64,000 bases of DNA from Thermicanus aegyptius DSM 12793 (GCF_000510645.1 NZ_KI783301.1:1836420-1900419); one strand, 5' to 3'; counted from the stretch's first letter, positions 53,582 to 63,154 are shown. The notes: a model not told the origin generated them from the letters alone. A program made the numbers and translations.

Positions 53582-54871
53582 TCACACGGTCTCCGTGGAA
53601 GCATCCGCCGTTTGCAGAGCTTGCTCCCCCCTTTTTGCGTAGCGGGGCAGGGTGAGGGCATAGAGAACGGCGACGATCAGGATGGCCCCGCCCACCATGA
53701 GGAAGAGGCTCTCAACGGAGATCCATTTCGGGTAGATGAGGGCGATCAGCCCCAAGGTGGCGGTCTGGGCCAGCATCATGAGCGGACTGATCCACCCCTC
53801 CACCCTCCCCATCATCTTCGGGTCTACAATTTGGGGCAACCAGCCCCCCAGGGCCACATTAATGGGGGCGATGAAGATGGAGGCGAGGGTCAGAACCGCC
53901 AGATAAATCGCCAGGGTGGGAGCGTATCCCCCGACCACGGTGAGTATTCCGGTGACGAAAAGGCCCATGATCAGGAGCCGGTATAATTTCATCTTGTTCG
54001 CCAACATGGGAGAAAAGATGCTGCCGATGAGAATACCTAGGCCGAACAGGATACCGTTTAAGACCGAGGTGGCTTCGTACCCTGCGGGGTCCAGCTTATA
54101 TTTCAACATGTACATCATCATCACAGCGAAGCCTCCGTTGACGATCCCAAAGAGAAAGAAGCCAAGAATGAGAAAGAAAAGAAGCCGATTTCCCAGGATG
54201 TAGGTGAAGCCTTCCCCGAAATCTTTCAGGATCATGGCAGGGTGGATCTGTTTCCAGGAGATTTTTCCGTTGGGCAAGCGAACGCTTTCGGAAAAACGGT
54301 TCATCCGGATCAGGAGGGCGGAGACGATATAACTAATGGCGTCGATGAGGATGGCCCCTTCCACCCCGATCCAGACGAAGGCGAGAAGGCCCAATCCTGA
54401 GCCGAACAGCATGAAGATGCTCTGCACCATCTGGTTCAAGCCTGCGGACATGGTGTACTCTTCCTTGGTCAGGATTCCCTGCACCAGAGCGGCTTCCGCC
54501 GGGAAGAAGAACTTATTCACCGCGCTTCGGAGGAAGAGAAGGGCGAAGATGAGGGGCATCCAGCCGGTCATTACCGCACCCAGCAAGAGAAGGGTAAGTG
54601 CCGCACTGATCCAGTTGGAATAGATGGTGATCTTCTGCCGGTCCATCCGGTCGGCCGCCACGCCGACGAGGAAGAAGACGGCCAACGTGGGCATGGAATA
54701 CATCATCTCCGTAATGGCGGTATAGGCCGGCATATGAGCATACCGCTTCAGGAGAAAAAAGGTAAAGGCGGTCATGCCGATGACGGATCCCAGATTGGAG
54801 GTAAAGGAGGCGAGAAATAATTTAAGAAATGCCCGGTTTCTAAAGATGGATAAGATGGAGGCACTTGCCAT
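53582..54871 (-). CDS. MFS transporter (macrolide/drug efflux-like)
   Basis: The protein has 429 residues and 12 hydrophobic segments, of the MFS type with an N-terminal FLKLFLASFTSNLGSVIGMT segment and VAADRMDRQKI between segments 2 and 3 (the MFS A-loop signature G-x-x-x-D-R). Similar proteins include the enterobactin/macrolide exporters of the MFS_3 group. Substrate unknown. AGGGAGAG precedes the ATG. It is transcribed divergently from the next MFS gene. Confidence 0.88.
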   Translation of the reverse strand: MASASILSIFRNRAFLKLFLASFTSNLGSVIGMTAFTFFLLKRYAHMPAYTAITEMMYSMPTLAVFFLVGVAADRMDRQKITIYSNWISAALTLLLLGAVMTGWMPLIFALLFLRSAVNKFFFPAEAALVQGILTKEEYTMSAGLNQMVQSIFMLFGSGLGLLAFVWIGVEGAILIDAISYIVSALLIRMNRFSESVRLPNGKISWKQIHPAMILKDFGEGFTYILGNRLLFFLILGFFLFGIVNGGFAVMMMYMLKYKLDPAGYEATSVLNGILFGLGILIGSIFSPMLANKMKLYRLLIMGLFVTGILTVVGGYAPTLAIYLAVLTLASIFIAPINVALGGWLPQIVDPKMMGRVEGWISPLMMLAQTATLGLIALIYPKWISVESLFLMVGGAILIVAVLYALTLPRYAKRGEQALQTADASTETV

Positions 54872-54951
54872 TTGCTCTCCCTGCTTTCATCGAATTTATC
54901 TGCGTAAATTTTACCATTTTACAGAGAGAGGAAATCCGTCGCGAGACCTAT

Positions 54952-54978
54952 TTCCCCTCCTGCGAGAGGAGGGATTTT
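54952..54978 (+). terminator. Hairpin with T-run in the divergent intergenic region
   Basis: TCCCCTCC pairs with GGAGGGA around TGCGAGA, followed by TTTTTAA. No plus-strand gene ends here, as both neighbours start away from it. It might stop a short leader or antisense transcript. The remaining 54979-55199 is a GC-rich leader with possible pairing (GGTAC at 55049 with GTACC at 55091) but no known riboswitch that I can name. Confidence 0.55.
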
Positions 54979-55199
54979 TAACAAGACGTTTTATTTCTCT
55001 TAAAAATGTTAAATTTTCGTAAAGATGTATTCTTCGCCATAAAAGTATGGTACATCTAAGGAGGAAGGGCTTCTCTCCGAAGGATGCCGTACCGGAAAGC
55101 CTGCGGATATGATCCCTTGGCGGGATGCCCCCCATCGAAGTTATGATCGCCTGATCAGAAATCATTCGAAGAAAATTGCTGCCGGAAAGGAGAGCTTTC

Positions 55200-56546
55200 A
55201 TGAACACCCCGTCGATGATCGAACGTCATGAAAAACCGCCCCGGACAGGGTTCGCCCTCTTCTTCGCCTTTCCCATCTTCGCCTGGGCCCTGTACGATGC
55301 GGCCAATACCATTTTCTCTTCCAACATCGTCACCATATTCTTCCCCTTTTACATGACGGAGGTCGTGGGGGGGAATGAAGAGCTCAATCAGTTGGCCAGT
55401 ACCTTCATCAGTTACACCAACGCCGTCGCCAGTTTCTTTCTCGTCCTCTTCTCCCCCCTCTTCGGCGTCTGGATGGACCGCACCGGGAAAAAGATGGCTT
55501 ATCTCCTGCCCTTCACCCTGATCACCATCATCAGCACCTTTTTGATGGGGGTGGCCGCGTTGTACCGGTTGCCCGGTTCCCTCTTCGGCCTTCCCCTTTC
55601 CGTCGCTCTGGTCCTCCTCTTCTTCATGATTGCCAAGTTCTTTTATAACTCCAGCCTTGTCTTTTATGACACCACCATTTCCGATCTGGGGAATCCAAAG
55701 GAGATTCCCCTCATCTCCGGCTGGGGGGTGGCCATCGGTTATGTGGGGACCTTGATCGGCCTTCTCGTCTATCCCCTGGCCAAAGATCATTCCGCCCTCG
55801 CCTTTATCCCCAGTGCCCTCCTCTTTCTCCTGCTCTCCCTTCCCTTCTTCCTAAGTTATAAGGATAAACCCTCCGAGGAGAAGAAGGATGCCAAGATTCC
55901 CTGGGTGAAGGGGTACCGGGAGATCCTTACCACCTTTCGGGAGATGAGGAATTACCGGGGAATCTTCACCTTCATGTTGGCCTATTTCTTCTTTAACGAC
56001 GCCATCGCCACCGCCATCGCCATGATGGCCGTCTACGCCAAAGCGGTGGTCCATTTTTCGAGCAGCCAATTTATTTTCCTCTATCTGGTCTCCACCATAT
56101 CGAGCATCGTCGGCTCTTTCCTATTCGGCTTCATCGCGCGGAAGACCGGGGCGAAAATGGCGGTGGTGAGCGTGGCCGTCCTCCTGGTGGTCGCCCTGGC
56201 GATGGCCACCTTTGCCGTAAGCAAGGCGATGTTCTGGGTGGCCGGCAGTCTCTACGGGGTCGCCATGGGGTCCATGTGGGTCACCTCCCGCACCCTGATC
56301 GTGGAGCTCTCCCCTCCGGAGAAGCGGGGGGAATTTTTCGGTCTCTTTGCGTTTTCCGGCAAACTATCCGCCATCGTTGGCCCCGCCCTTTACGGCACCG
56401 TCACCCTGCTCCTCAAGGATTTGGGGAATGTGGCCAGCCGAACCGCACTCGGTTCCCTCATGATCATGGTTTTTATCGGACTCGTCGTCATGTTCTTCGT
56501 CAGGACAAATCCCTCCAAGGCGGAGAGGCATTCCACCTCTGTATAG
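55200..56546 (+). CDS. MFS transporter, UMF1/Atg22-like
   Basis: The protein has 448 residues and 12 hydrophobic segments. The early FAWALYDAANTIFSSNIVTI and the loop GVWMDRTGKKMAYLLP are typical of the UMF1 (Atg22-like) MFS group, whose yeast relative exports amino acids from the vacuole. Bacterial substrates are largely unknown. AAAGGAGAG precedes ATG 55200; the upstream in-frame codon at 55176 is not needed. A long GC-rich leader lies upstream. Confidence 0.87.
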   Translation: MNTPSMIERHEKPPRTGFALFFAFPIFAWALYDAANTIFSSNIVTIFFPFYMTEVVGGNEELNQLASTFISYTNAVASFFLVLFSPLFGVWMDRTGKKMAYLLPFTLITIISTFLMGVAALYRLPGSLFGLPLSVALVLLFFMIAKFFYNSSLVFYDTTISDLGNPKEIPLISGWGVAIGYVGTLIGLLVYPLAKDHSALAFIPSALLFLLLSLPFFLSYKDKPSEEKKDAKIPWVKGYREILTTFREMRNYRGIFTFMLAYFFFNDAIATAIAMMAVYAKAVVHFSSSQFIFLYLVSTISSIVGSFLFGFIARKTGAKMAVVSVAVLLVVALAMATFAVSKAMFWVAGSLYGVAMGSMWVTSRTLIVELSPPEKRGEFFGLFAFSGKLSAIVGPALYGTVTLLLKDLGNVASRTALGSLMIMVFIGLVVMFFVRTNPSKAERHSTSV

Positions 56547-56670
56547 CACGAAATAGAGATGGGACATATGGCACCAATATCTCCAGCCGTGGACTCCGTT
56601 CCGCCCTTTTATAACACAAAAAAGAATAGGTCTTCTTCAATCTCTTAACGATTACGGTTGAAAACAAGAT

Positions 56671-56706
56671 CGGGAAGCTCTCAAAAGAGGGCTTTTTCTT
56701 TTTTTA
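56671..56706 (+). terminator. Intrinsic terminator after the UMF1 transporter
   Basis: AAGCTCTC (56675-56682) pairs with GAGGGCTT (56687-56694) around AAAA, followed by TTTCTTTTTTT. It separates the transporter from the toxin-antitoxin operon. Confidence 0.88.
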
Positions 56707-56762
56707 AACCTATTGATCAATTTACTTAAATCACATAAAATATTCAATAGGAGGGATGAACC

Positions 56763-57035
56763 ATGAAGAGACTCAGCGCGACCGATCTCCGACGTCGTTT
56801 CGGCGAAGTGATAGAAGATGCGAAGCTTGAACCGGTATTGATTGAAAAAGGCGGACGGCCTGTGGTCGTCGTATTATCATATGAAGATTATCAACGATTA
56901 CAGGATCTAGAAGATGAATGGTGGGGAGAACAAGCGCGAAAGGCGGCAGCTGAAGGATTTTTAAGCGCGGAAGAGACGGAGGCCTGGTTAAAGGAGAAGA
57001 TCCATGAAACTGATTCTGAGCCGAGCGGCACGTGA
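56763..57035 (+). CDS. Type II antitoxin, Phd/YefM family
   Basis: The 90-residue antitoxin has an N-terminal Phd/YefM DNA-binding fold, with LSATDLRRRFGEVIEDAK and then EPVLIEKGGRPVVVVLSYED. The C-terminal half is acidic and Trp/Glu-rich, the usual toxin-wrapping region. AGGAGGG precedes the ATG. It overlaps the toxin gene by 32 bases and likely autoregulates the operon. Confidence 0.92.
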   Translation: MKRLSATDLRRRFGEVIEDAKLEPVLIEKGGRPVVVVLSYEDYQRLQDLEDEWWGEQARKAAAEGFLSAEETEAWLKEKIHETDSEPSGT

Positions 57036-57267
57036 TTACCTCGAATCCCTCCCATCCAAACCTTTTCGCCAAATCGTTACCGCTATTTTTCGCCTTCTAT
57101 CCGAACCCTACCCTCATGATGCGAAGCACTTCAAAGGCTATCCATATTTCCGCATCGACGTGGGGGAATTTCGGGTGGTTTATGAGGTAAAAAACGAGGA
57201 AGTTCGGATCTTGATCATCGGCAAAAGGAATGACGATGAGGTGTACCGCCTTTTGAAGCGACACTGA
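57004..57267 (+). CDS. Type II toxin, RelE/ParE family
   Basis: The 87-residue protein has the RelE/ParE fold pattern: KLILSRAARDYLESLP, then a helix and PHDAKHFKGYPYFRIDVGEFR, then VVYEVKNEEVRILIIGKRND. Members cleave ribosome-bound mRNA (RelE) or poison gyrase (ParE); which applies cannot be told here. It overlaps and is co-transcribed with its antitoxin. Confidence 0.9.
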   Translation: MKLILSRAARDYLESLPSKPFRQIVTAIFRLLSEPYPHDAKHFKGYPYFRIDVGEFRVVYEVKNEEVRILIIGKRNDDEVYRLLKRH

Positions 57268-57291
57268 TGGAGAGCCAACGCCTCTATGTAA

Positions 57292-57332
57292 TGAAAACCC
57301 GCCTCCAGCCCGGAGACGGGTTCTTCTTCGTG
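57292..57332. terminator. Bidirectional terminator between convergent genes
   Basis: AACCCG (57296-57301) pairs with CGGGTT (57317-57322), with CTCC/GGAG inside, and has T/A-rich flanks on both sides. It lies between the toxin gene and the ABC permease gene, which converge. Confidence 0.75.
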
Positions 57333-57333
57333 A

Positions 57334-58290
57334 TCAGGAGCGCACCTCCTGCCGCATAAAGAGGAGGAAGGAGACCGCAAAGAGAAGGACGGAGAGGGCG
57401 ATCAGGCCCACCACATGGGGCCAGATGAGGAGCAGGCTCTGGGTGAGGGGTAGGGGGCTCGGGATGGTGCCGTATACTTGCTCCATGGTGAGAGGGCCCA
57501 AGCTCCTCACCCCAGGGGTGAGCAACGTAGTGGTCGCCTCGGTAAAAAGCTGGCTGGGGGATAGGCGGGATAAAAACTGGTACCAATAGATCTGGTTAAG
57601 CACCGCCTGCGGATCGGCATTTTGATCGGGTGTGCCCCCCGCCAACAGATCGATGATCATCCCGTAAAAGAGGGTGAAGAAGAGCCAGATGGCCATCCCT
57701 GCCATCACCGAGGTGGCCGCCTGCCGGAAAAGGATAGAGAAGAGAATGGATAGGGTGAGCCAAAAGGCGATGTAGACGACGGTGACCATGAGAAAGGAAA
57801 GGACCCGCAAAAATTCCTCGGCGGAAGGCGGTATGCCGAAGAGCAGGATGCCCAGTCCCGTCACCAGGATGCCCATGGCAAAGAAGAAGACGGCCAAAAG
57901 GATCAACGCTCCCACCCATTTTCCCAAAATGATGTCATCCCGGTAGAGGGGTTGGGAGAGGAGGCGGATGAGGGTGCCTTTGTTCCGCTCCGAATTGATG
58001 GCGTCAAAGCCCATGCCGATCCCCAGAAGGGGTCCCAGGAAACCGACGAAGGTGATAAACGAGGGTAAGGTTCCATTGGAGACGGTAAAGATCTTTAGGA
58101 AGAGATCGTCGGGAAGGATGGTATTGCTCTTCGGCACCGCATCCCGGATGGAAAGCCCCGCCGTGTAGAGGGAAGCGATGGTTGTCAAAAGGATGAGGAG
58201 GAGGAGGATATTGAACCGCCAGCTTAAGATATGGTCGGCCATCTCCTTCTTGACGATGACCCAAAAGGGCCGGTTTTTCGTTCCTTCCAT
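57334..58290 (-). CDS. ABC transporter permease (ABC-2 type)
   Basis: The 318-residue membrane protein has six hydrophobic segments. The first is preceded by a cytoplasmic start (RPFWVIVKKEMADHILSWRF), and a large external loop lies between segments 1 and 2 (RDAVPKSNTILPDDLFL). GMGFDAINSERNKGTLIRLL and YRDDIILGKWVGALILL are typical of ABC-2 export permeases. Its ATG follows the ATPase stop codon directly (TAAATG), and GAGGGGG lies in the end of that gene. It forms an exporter with the ATPase; the substrate is unknown. Confidence 0.9.
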   Translation of the reverse strand: MEGTKNRPFWVIVKKEMADHILSWRFNILLLLILLTTIASLYTAGLSIRDAVPKSNTILPDDLFLKIFTVSNGTLPSFITFVGFLGPLLGIGMGFDAINSERNKGTLIRLLSQPLYRDDIILGKWVGALILLAVFFFAMGILVTGLGILLFGIPPSAEEFLRVLSFLMVTVVYIAFWLTLSILFSILFRQAATSVMAGMAIWLFFTLFYGMIIDLLAGGTPDQNADPQAVLNQIYWYQFLSRLSPSQLFTEATTTLLTPGVRSLGPLTMEQVYGTIPSPLPLTQSLLLIWPHVVGLIALSVLLFAVSFLLFMRQEVRS

Positions 58291-59226
58291 TTACTGCACC
58301 CCCTCAAAATAGCGGTGGTAGATTTCATCCAACCCAAACTCTTTTTGTTGGAAATGGCGAATCGTCTTTCCGGTCGAAAGAAGATAGGATAAGATCTTCC
58401 CCCCCGACTTCCGCCCGCAGCGAATCTCAAGCCGCTCCCCTTCCCGTTCCACCTGGGTTACGCCCTCCACCTTCCTGATGGCTTCAAGGATCTCCTCCTC
58501 CACTTGGTCGATCTCCACTTCCAAGAGGGAGTCTTCCTCCGGGAAGAGCTGCCGGGAGAGCTCTTCGACGGTGCCCAGGGCGATAAGGCGTCCCCGGACG
58601 AAGAGGCCGACCCGGTCGCAGATTCTCTGCACCTGGTGCAGGTGATGGGAAGAGAGGAGGACGGTAATCCCCTCTTCTTTGCTTAACGTTTGAATTAAGG
58701 CGAGAAAATCCCGCACCCCTTCCGGGTCTATTCCCAGGGTGGGCTCATCCAGGATGATCAGCTCCGGTTGTTTCATGAGGACATCGGCCAATCCTAACCG
58801 CTGCCGCATCCCCCGGGAGTAGGTGCCCGCCTTCTTTCCCTGGGCTTCCGTCAGTCCCACCCGCGTGAGGAGATTATTGGCCCGTCTCTCCCCTTCGTCT
58901 CGGGAGAGGCCGTTCAGCTCGGCGGTGAAAAGGAGATTCTCCAGACCGGTCATCTCTTCATAAAAGCCGACGTTGTCCGGGAGGTATCCCACCCTCCTTT
59001 TTACTTCCAAAGGTTCCCGGGTGGCGTTGTATCCCAATACATGGGCCGTTCCTTCCGTCGGTTCCACGAGCCCGAGAAGCATCAGGATCGTGGTTGATTT
59101 GCCGGCACCGTTGGGCCCCAAGAAGCCGAAGATCTCCCCTTTCTTTAAGGAAAGGTCCAGGTGGTCGACGGCGGTAAATTCCCCATATCGCTTGGTTAAT
59201 CCCTCCAGCTGAATAACGTTCTCCAT
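58291..59226 (-). CDS. ABC transporter ATP-binding protein
   Basis: The ATPase of the exporter has Walker [21 protein letters not shown], the signature [15 protein letters not shown], Walker [13 protein letters not shown], and the H-loop [10 protein letters not shown], followed by an 80-residue C-terminal domain common in the CcmA/NatA group. The ATG at 59226 follows GGAGGTAAGG. It lies directly after the NEW3-domain gene, making a three-gene operon. Confidence 0.95.
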   Translation of the reverse strand: MENVIQLEGLTKRYGEFTAVDHLDLSLKKGEIFGFLGPNGAGKSTTILMLLGLVEPTEGTAHVLGYNATREPLEVKRRVGYLPDNVGFYEEMTGLENLLFTAELNGLSRDEGERRANNLLTRVGLTEAQGKKAGTYSRGMRQRLGLADVLMKQPELIILDEPTLGIDPEGVRDFLALIQTLSKEEGITVLLSSHHLHQVQRICDRVGLFVRGRLIALGTVEELSRQLFPEEDSLLEVEIDQVEEEILEAIRKVEGVTQVEREGERLEIRCGRKSGGKILSYLLSTGKTIRHFQQKEFGLDEIYHRYFEGVQ

Positions 59227-59228
59227 CC

Positions 59229-60377
59229 TTACCTCCTCCCGTACTTCCGGATCACCCAGTAGAGTCCGGCCAGGATGAGGAGGATGAGGAAGATGCCCAC
59301 CCACCCCCACAGGAGAGAGGTTTTTACCGCCACCCGGAAATCGGCCCGTGAGGAGATCTCCGGCGCCTGGGCGGTGATGCTCACGGCGTAGTCTCCGGCA
59401 ATCGCTTTCTTATCGGCCTTGATGGTGGCCGTCACCTCTTTCGACTCACCGGCGGCGAGCTGGTCGATCTTCTCCGGAGAGAAGGTGACTTCCCAATTGA
59501 TGGGAGTATCCGGCTGGAAGGTGATGTTTTTAAGCGGCGCCGATCCGGAATTGGTCACCTGCAGGGTAAGGCTCCTCGTCCCTCCTGCCGTAATATCCGT
59601 GCTTAAAAGCCCGGAGGGGGTGGAGAGTTTCATGTCAAAGGTTCCGGTGACGACCGCCTCCAACTCCAGGGAAGCGGAGGTGCTCTTGGTGGTTGCCTTG
59701 ACCGGGATCTTATAGCTGCCCGCCTTCACCTGGTCCGGCGGGTCCAATTGGACGGAGATGCTTTTGGTTGAGCCGGCCGCCACGCTCACCGAGGTAACAT
59801 CTTTGCCATCGACGGAAAAGGTGGTGTTCCAACCTTCCGGTGCCGTCGCCGTGAGGGCGTAGAGCTGCTCGTCGGCCGTCCGGTTGCGGAGCGTTAATTC
59901 ATATTGGAAGGTCGATTTGGAGTTTCCCTCCATGTTGGGTTGATCGGCGGTCAGCTCCGTCTTGTAGGTTCCCTCCTCGGTGACGGTAATGGCCAGGGGA
60001 AGTGAAGCGCCCTGATTGGTATCTACCAGAAAACGATAAGTTCCCTTGCTGATCTGTAGAGGCACATTCACCTGCAGGGAGAGAGTTTGCTGGTCTTTCG
60101 GCATGACGGAGATTTCATCCACCTTATATCCCCCCGCCGTCGCCTCATAATCCCAGTTGGCCGGCGGTTTCATGGTGAAACGGACCGTCTGGATCGCATC
60201 GGTGTTGTTCACCACCTGAATCGAGTAAGAGACCGATTCTCCAGGGGTGACGGAGAGGCTGGTATAGGGGGTATACAAGGTGATCGGGGCAGGGGCTGCT
60301 TTCAGGAGGGCCCCTCCTCCAAAGCTAAGAAAGAAGAGCAGGGCGATGAGCCCGGTGGCGAAGATTCGCCGCTTCAT
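59229..60377 (-). CDS. NEW3-domain membrane-anchored protein (ABC exporter partner)
   Basis: A secreted protein with a signal peptide ([20 protein letters not shown]), three tandem Ig-like NEW3/COG1470 domains (each with a Gxxxx-Y-xI-V-N or LTLxVTNSG stretch, about residues 40-140, 145-250, 255-355), and a C-terminal membrane anchor ([20 protein letters not shown]) ending in basic residues. Such proteins are often encoded beside an ABC-2 exporter. AAAGGAGG lies nine bases before ATG 60377; an ATG eight codons upstream overlaps that site. It probably helps the exporter outside the membrane. Confidence 0.85.
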   Translation of the reverse strand: MKRRIFATGLIALLFFLSFGGGALLKAAPAPITLYTPYTSLSVTPGESVSYSIQVVNNTDAIQTVRFTMKPPANWDYEATAGGYKVDEISVMPKDQQTLSLQVNVPLQISKGTYRFLVDTNQGASLPLAITVTEEGTYKTELTADQPNMEGNSKSTFQYELTLRNRTADEQLYALTATAPEGWNTTFSVDGKDVTSVSVAAGSTKSISVQLDPPDQVKAGSYKIPVKATTKSTSASLELEAVVTGTFDMKLSTPSGLLSTDITAGGTRSLTLQVTNSGSAPLKNITFQPDTPINWEVTFSPEKIDQLAAGESKEVTATIKADKKAIAGDYAVSITAQAPEISSRADFRVAVKTSLLWGWVGIFLILLILAGLYWVIRKYGRR

Positions 60378-60550
60378 AAAAAGATCCCTCCTTTTATTCA
60401 TCCAAATCTAAACTCAGTACGTAGTAAAGATAGAGATGGATTTATTCTTTCTTTGCATAAAATGGGATTTTTCTTGCACCGATTTTTTTGTATAGTAGAA
60501 GCGGGAGGTACTTTTCGCGGTGGATACGGAGGATAAAGGGAGGAAGTAGA

Positions 60551-61159
60551 ATGATAGAACGTGAAGAATCCGGGCGGAATCCGGGAAGCCCCGATGAAGC
60601 GCTGGTGAAGGGGCTGAAGGAAGGCCGTCTATCATCCTTCCAGCAATTTTATGAAGAATATAGCCCTTTTCTCTATCAAATCTCCTTAAAGATGTTGCAT
60701 GATCCCATGGAAGCGGAGGATCTGACCCACGATCTCTTTATCGAAGTGATGGAACGCATCCATCAATACGATCCGGAGCGGGGCAGTTTTCAAGCATGGC
60801 TGGCCGTCCTCTCCCGCAGCCGTTCCCTGGATCGCCTGCGCAAGAAAAAGCCCCTTTTGGTGGAGGATATCGGGGGGCTTTACCGATCCCAGGCGTCGGC
60901 GGAACGAACCGAGGAGAAGGCGATCCGCCGTCTGGAACAGGAAATGGCGGAAGAAGCCATCCACAGGTTGCCGGATTTGCAGCGGCAGGCGATCGAGCGT
61001 TTCTATTTTGGATCGAAGACACACCAGGAATTGGCCGAGGAGTTGGGACGACCTCTGGGCACGATTAAATCGCTGCTCCGTTACGGGCTAAAAAATGTCC
61101 GGAAGCAGCTGAGCCAGGTAGGCTGGCTGGAGGTGACGAGCGGTGAACCGAAACGGTAA
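60551..61159 (+). CDS. ECF-type sigma-70 family RNA polymerase sigma factor
   Basis: The factor has about 202 residues. Region 2 is FLYQISLKMLHDPMEAEDLT followed by DLFIEVMERIHQYDPERGSF, and region 4 includes FYFGSKTHQELAEELGRPLG and TIKSLLRYGLKNVRKQL (helix-turn-helix). The layout fits the SigK/RskA-type ECF group. GGGAGGAAG precedes ATG 60551. The anti-sigma gene overlaps its end by 17 bases. Regulation is expected through the membrane anti-sigma factor. Confidence 0.92.
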   Translation: MIEREESGRNPGSPDEALVKGLKEGRLSSFQQFYEEYSPFLYQISLKMLHDPMEAEDLTHDLFIEVMERIHQYDPERGSFQAWLAVLSRSRSLDRLRKKKPLLVEDIGGLYRSQASAERTEEKAIRRLEQEMAEEAIHRLPDLQRQAIERFYFGSKTHQELAEELGRPLGTIKSLLRYGLKNVRKQLSQVGWLEVTSGEPKR

Positions 61160-61967
61160 CACCTGCCTACAGCAGGAAGAGATGGTCGATTATGTGGTAG
61201 GCAAGCTTCCCCAGAAAGGGAGGATTCGGGTCGAACAGCATCTCACCCGCTGCCTTCAATGCCGCCGGCAGGTGGAAGGATGGCGAACTCTCCTCTACGC
61301 CCTTCCGGCCGCCCAAAGACCTCCGCGCCGCCTGAAACGGAGGCTCATCTTCTCCTTTCTTCTGCGAAAGGGGATATTTCGGAACGGCAGGAGATGGGTC
61401 ACCCGCTTTTTCTCCTTTCCCTTGAGGCATAAACGTGCGGTTCTCTTTTCCTTTCTCCTCTTCTTCCTTGCCTCCGGGAGCCTCTTGCTCTGGCAAAACC
61501 GCCCGTCCTTCACCCCGATCACCCTGAAGGAGCCGCCTTACGTCTCGACCGTCCCACAGGGCGGCGGCAATTCGCCGTATACAACGGTATCCTCCCTTGG
61601 AAAGGAAGAAGCACCCTTTACTGCCGATTATCCTTTTATCTTTGATCCCCTGACGGTCCGCTATGACGTCATCTCCCTCCAGGATGAACAGGTGCATGGT
61701 TATGTATGGATCAACAGCAATTCTCAAGAGGTGCTCCTCATCATGGAGGAAGTCCTCCCTCTCGCGGAAAAGGATTACCAAGTCTGGATGAGGGAGAAGA
61801 GAAACGCTTCCAATCTGGGCCTCTTACAGATCGAAAAACGGGGGGCTCATCTCTATTACCAGGGAGAGGCTTCTCAACATGGAGAGGGCATGACGATCTC
61901 TTTGGAACCGAAAGGCGGGAGCCTCATCCCAACCGGTCCGGACCAGTATGTGGTCCATTTCCGCTAA
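61143..61967 (+). CDS. Anti-sigma factor, zinc-finger and RskA-like
   Basis: The 274-residue protein starts with GTG inside the sigma gene. The N-terminal zinc-finger anti-sigma motif is VEQHLTRCLQCRRQ (H-x3-C-x2-C), followed by a basic loop, one membrane segment (about residues 94-112, VLFSFLLFFLASGSLLLW), and an external domain of about 150 residues resembling the RskA C-terminal fold (LLIMEEVLPLAEKDYQVWMR). It holds the sigma factor at the membrane until a surface signal releases it. Signal unknown. Confidence 0.88.
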   Translation: MNRNGNTCLQQEEMVDYVVGKLPQKGRIRVEQHLTRCLQCRRQVEGWRTLLYALPAAQRPPRRLKRRLIFSFLLRKGIFRNGRRWVTRFFSFPLRHKRAVLFSFLLFFLASGSLLLWQNRPSFTPITLKEPPYVSTVPQGGGNSPYTTVSSLGKEEAPFTADYPFIFDPLTVRYDVISLQDEQVHGYVWINSNSQEVLLIMEEVLPLAEKDYQVWMREKRNASNLGLLQIEKRGAHLYYQGEASQHGEGMTISLEPKGGSLIPTGPDQYVVHFR

Positions 61968-61992
61968 TCCGATTTTGCAAAATTTTGCTGTA

Positions 61993-62021
61993 TTGACAAA
62001 TCGACAAGATCTCTATATACT
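61993..62021 (+). promoter_or_regulatory. Sigma-A promoter of the methionine uptake operon
   Basis: TTGACA (61993-61998) and TATACT (62016-62021) are separated by exactly 17 bases, a near-ideal housekeeping promoter. The SAM-I riboswitch begins about 25 bases downstream. Confidence 0.88.
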
Positions 62022-62043
62022 CTTCTCATCATCTGAATAGCAC

Positions 62044-62162
62044 TTTCTTATCCAGAGTGGTGGAGGGACTGGCCCGATGAAACCCGGCAACCGTTCTTGG
62101 CGAAGCCAAGAAAAGGTGCCAATTCCTGCAAGGCGGAAAGACCTGTCTTGAGAGATAAGAAG
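62044..62162 (+). ncRNA. SAM-I (S-box) riboswitch
   Basis: The S-box consensus is plain: CTTATCCAGAGTGGTGGAG, GGCCCGATGAAACCCGGCAA, AAGGTGCCAATTCCTGC, and a closing AGAGATAAG. It binds S-adenosylmethionine and turns off methionine genes when SAM is plentiful. The structure is followed by a terminator and metQ. Confidence 0.97.
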
Positions 62163-62180
62163 GGACCGGCGTGAATCGTT

Positions 62181-62210
62181 CCCCCTCTTTCTCCGAGGGG
62201 GTTTTCTTTT
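62181..62210 (+). terminator. SAM riboswitch terminator
   Basis: CCCCCTC (62181-62187) pairs with GAGGGGG (62195-62201), followed by TTTTCTTTT. It is the expression platform terminator of the riboswitch and lies about 90 bases before metQ. Confidence 0.93.
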
Positions 62211-62303
62211 GTCGCCTTCTCTCCAAGAAAGGAGCACCGGCGGGATGATGGATGGAACGCTTCGCTCATTCAGAAAAAGAGAAGAAAAGGAGTGGAATAT
62301 TGC

Positions 62304-63113
62304 ATGAAAAAAGGCCTCATTGTGATCCTTCTTACCTCCATCCTGGCGATCCTCGCAGGATGCGGAAGCCAAACCTCCGGAAAGGCGTTAAGCCCCGACA
62401 AGTTATTGGTAGGGGTAACGGCCGGCCCCCATGAGCAGATTATGGAAAAGGTAAAGGAAGTTGCGGCGAAGGATGGGCTGAATATTACCTTGAAGGTATT
62501 TAACGAATATGTGATGCCCAATGTGGCCCTGGCCGAAGGGGAATTGGATGTGAATATTTACCAACACAAGCCCTTCTTGGAGCAGATGAAAAAAGACCGG
62601 AATCTTGATCTCACCGATATTGCTCCCACCGTCAATTTCCCGATGGGCATCTATTCCAAAAAGGTGAAGGATGTGAAGGAGATCCCCGACGGCGGAAAGA
62701 TTGGCCTCCCCAACGATCCGACCAATGGGGCACGGGCCCTCATCCTCTTCCAGCAGGCGGGTCTCATTAAGCTGAAGGATGGGGTCGGGGTGAAAGCGAC
62801 GGTGAAAGATATCCAGGAGAATCCCCATAACTACCAATTCGTCGAATTGGAAGCTTCCCAGATTCCCCGCCAGTTGGACGAGCTGGATGCGGCGGCGATC
62901 AATACCAATTTTGCCATCGAACATGGGTACCTTCCCAGCCGGGATGCCATCGTGCTCGAACCGAAGGATTCTCCCTGGGTAAACGTGATCGTGGTTCGCA
63001 CGGAGAACAAGGATGATCCGGTGCTTCAGAAATTGATTAAAGCGTACCATTCCGATGAGGTGAAGAAGTTTATCGAGGAGAAGTTCCAGGGGTCGGTCGT
63101 CCCTGCGTGGTAA
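62304..63113 (+). CDS. metQ: D-methionine-binding lipoprotein
   Basis: The substrate-binding lipoprotein of the methionine ABC importer has a signal peptide with lipobox LAGC (Cys at about residue 20), then LLVGVTAGPHEQIMEKVKEV, VMPNVALAEGELDVNIYQHK and the NlpA-family stretch IGLPNDPTNGARALILFQQA. The length (about 269) is the family norm. The ATG at 62304 is preferred over a GTG at 62292 that lies too near the ribosome site. It is controlled by the SAM-I riboswitch upstream. Confidence 0.96.
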   Translation: MKKGLIVILLTSILAILAGCGSQTSGKALSPDKLLVGVTAGPHEQIMEKVKEVAAKDGLNITLKVFNEYVMPNVALAEGELDVNIYQHKPFLEQMKKDRNLDLTDIAPTVNFPMGIYSKKVKDVKEIPDGGKIGLPNDPTNGARALILFQQAGLIKLKDGVGVKATVKDIQENPHNYQFVELEASQIPRQLDELDAAAINTNFAIEHGYLPSRDAIVLEPKDSPWVNVIVVRTENKDDPVLQKLIKAYHSDEVKKFIEEKFQGSVVPAW

Positions 63114-63154
63114 ACGAGCAGATGAGAGGAGAATGCCTGAAAGGGGTGAAGTGT

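Noticed and set aside
55155-55790. 211-codon minus-strand frame rich in Gly, Glu and Asp
   Set aside because: It is antisense to the UMF1-type transporter, and its composition is that expected of the reverse complement of membrane-protein codons.
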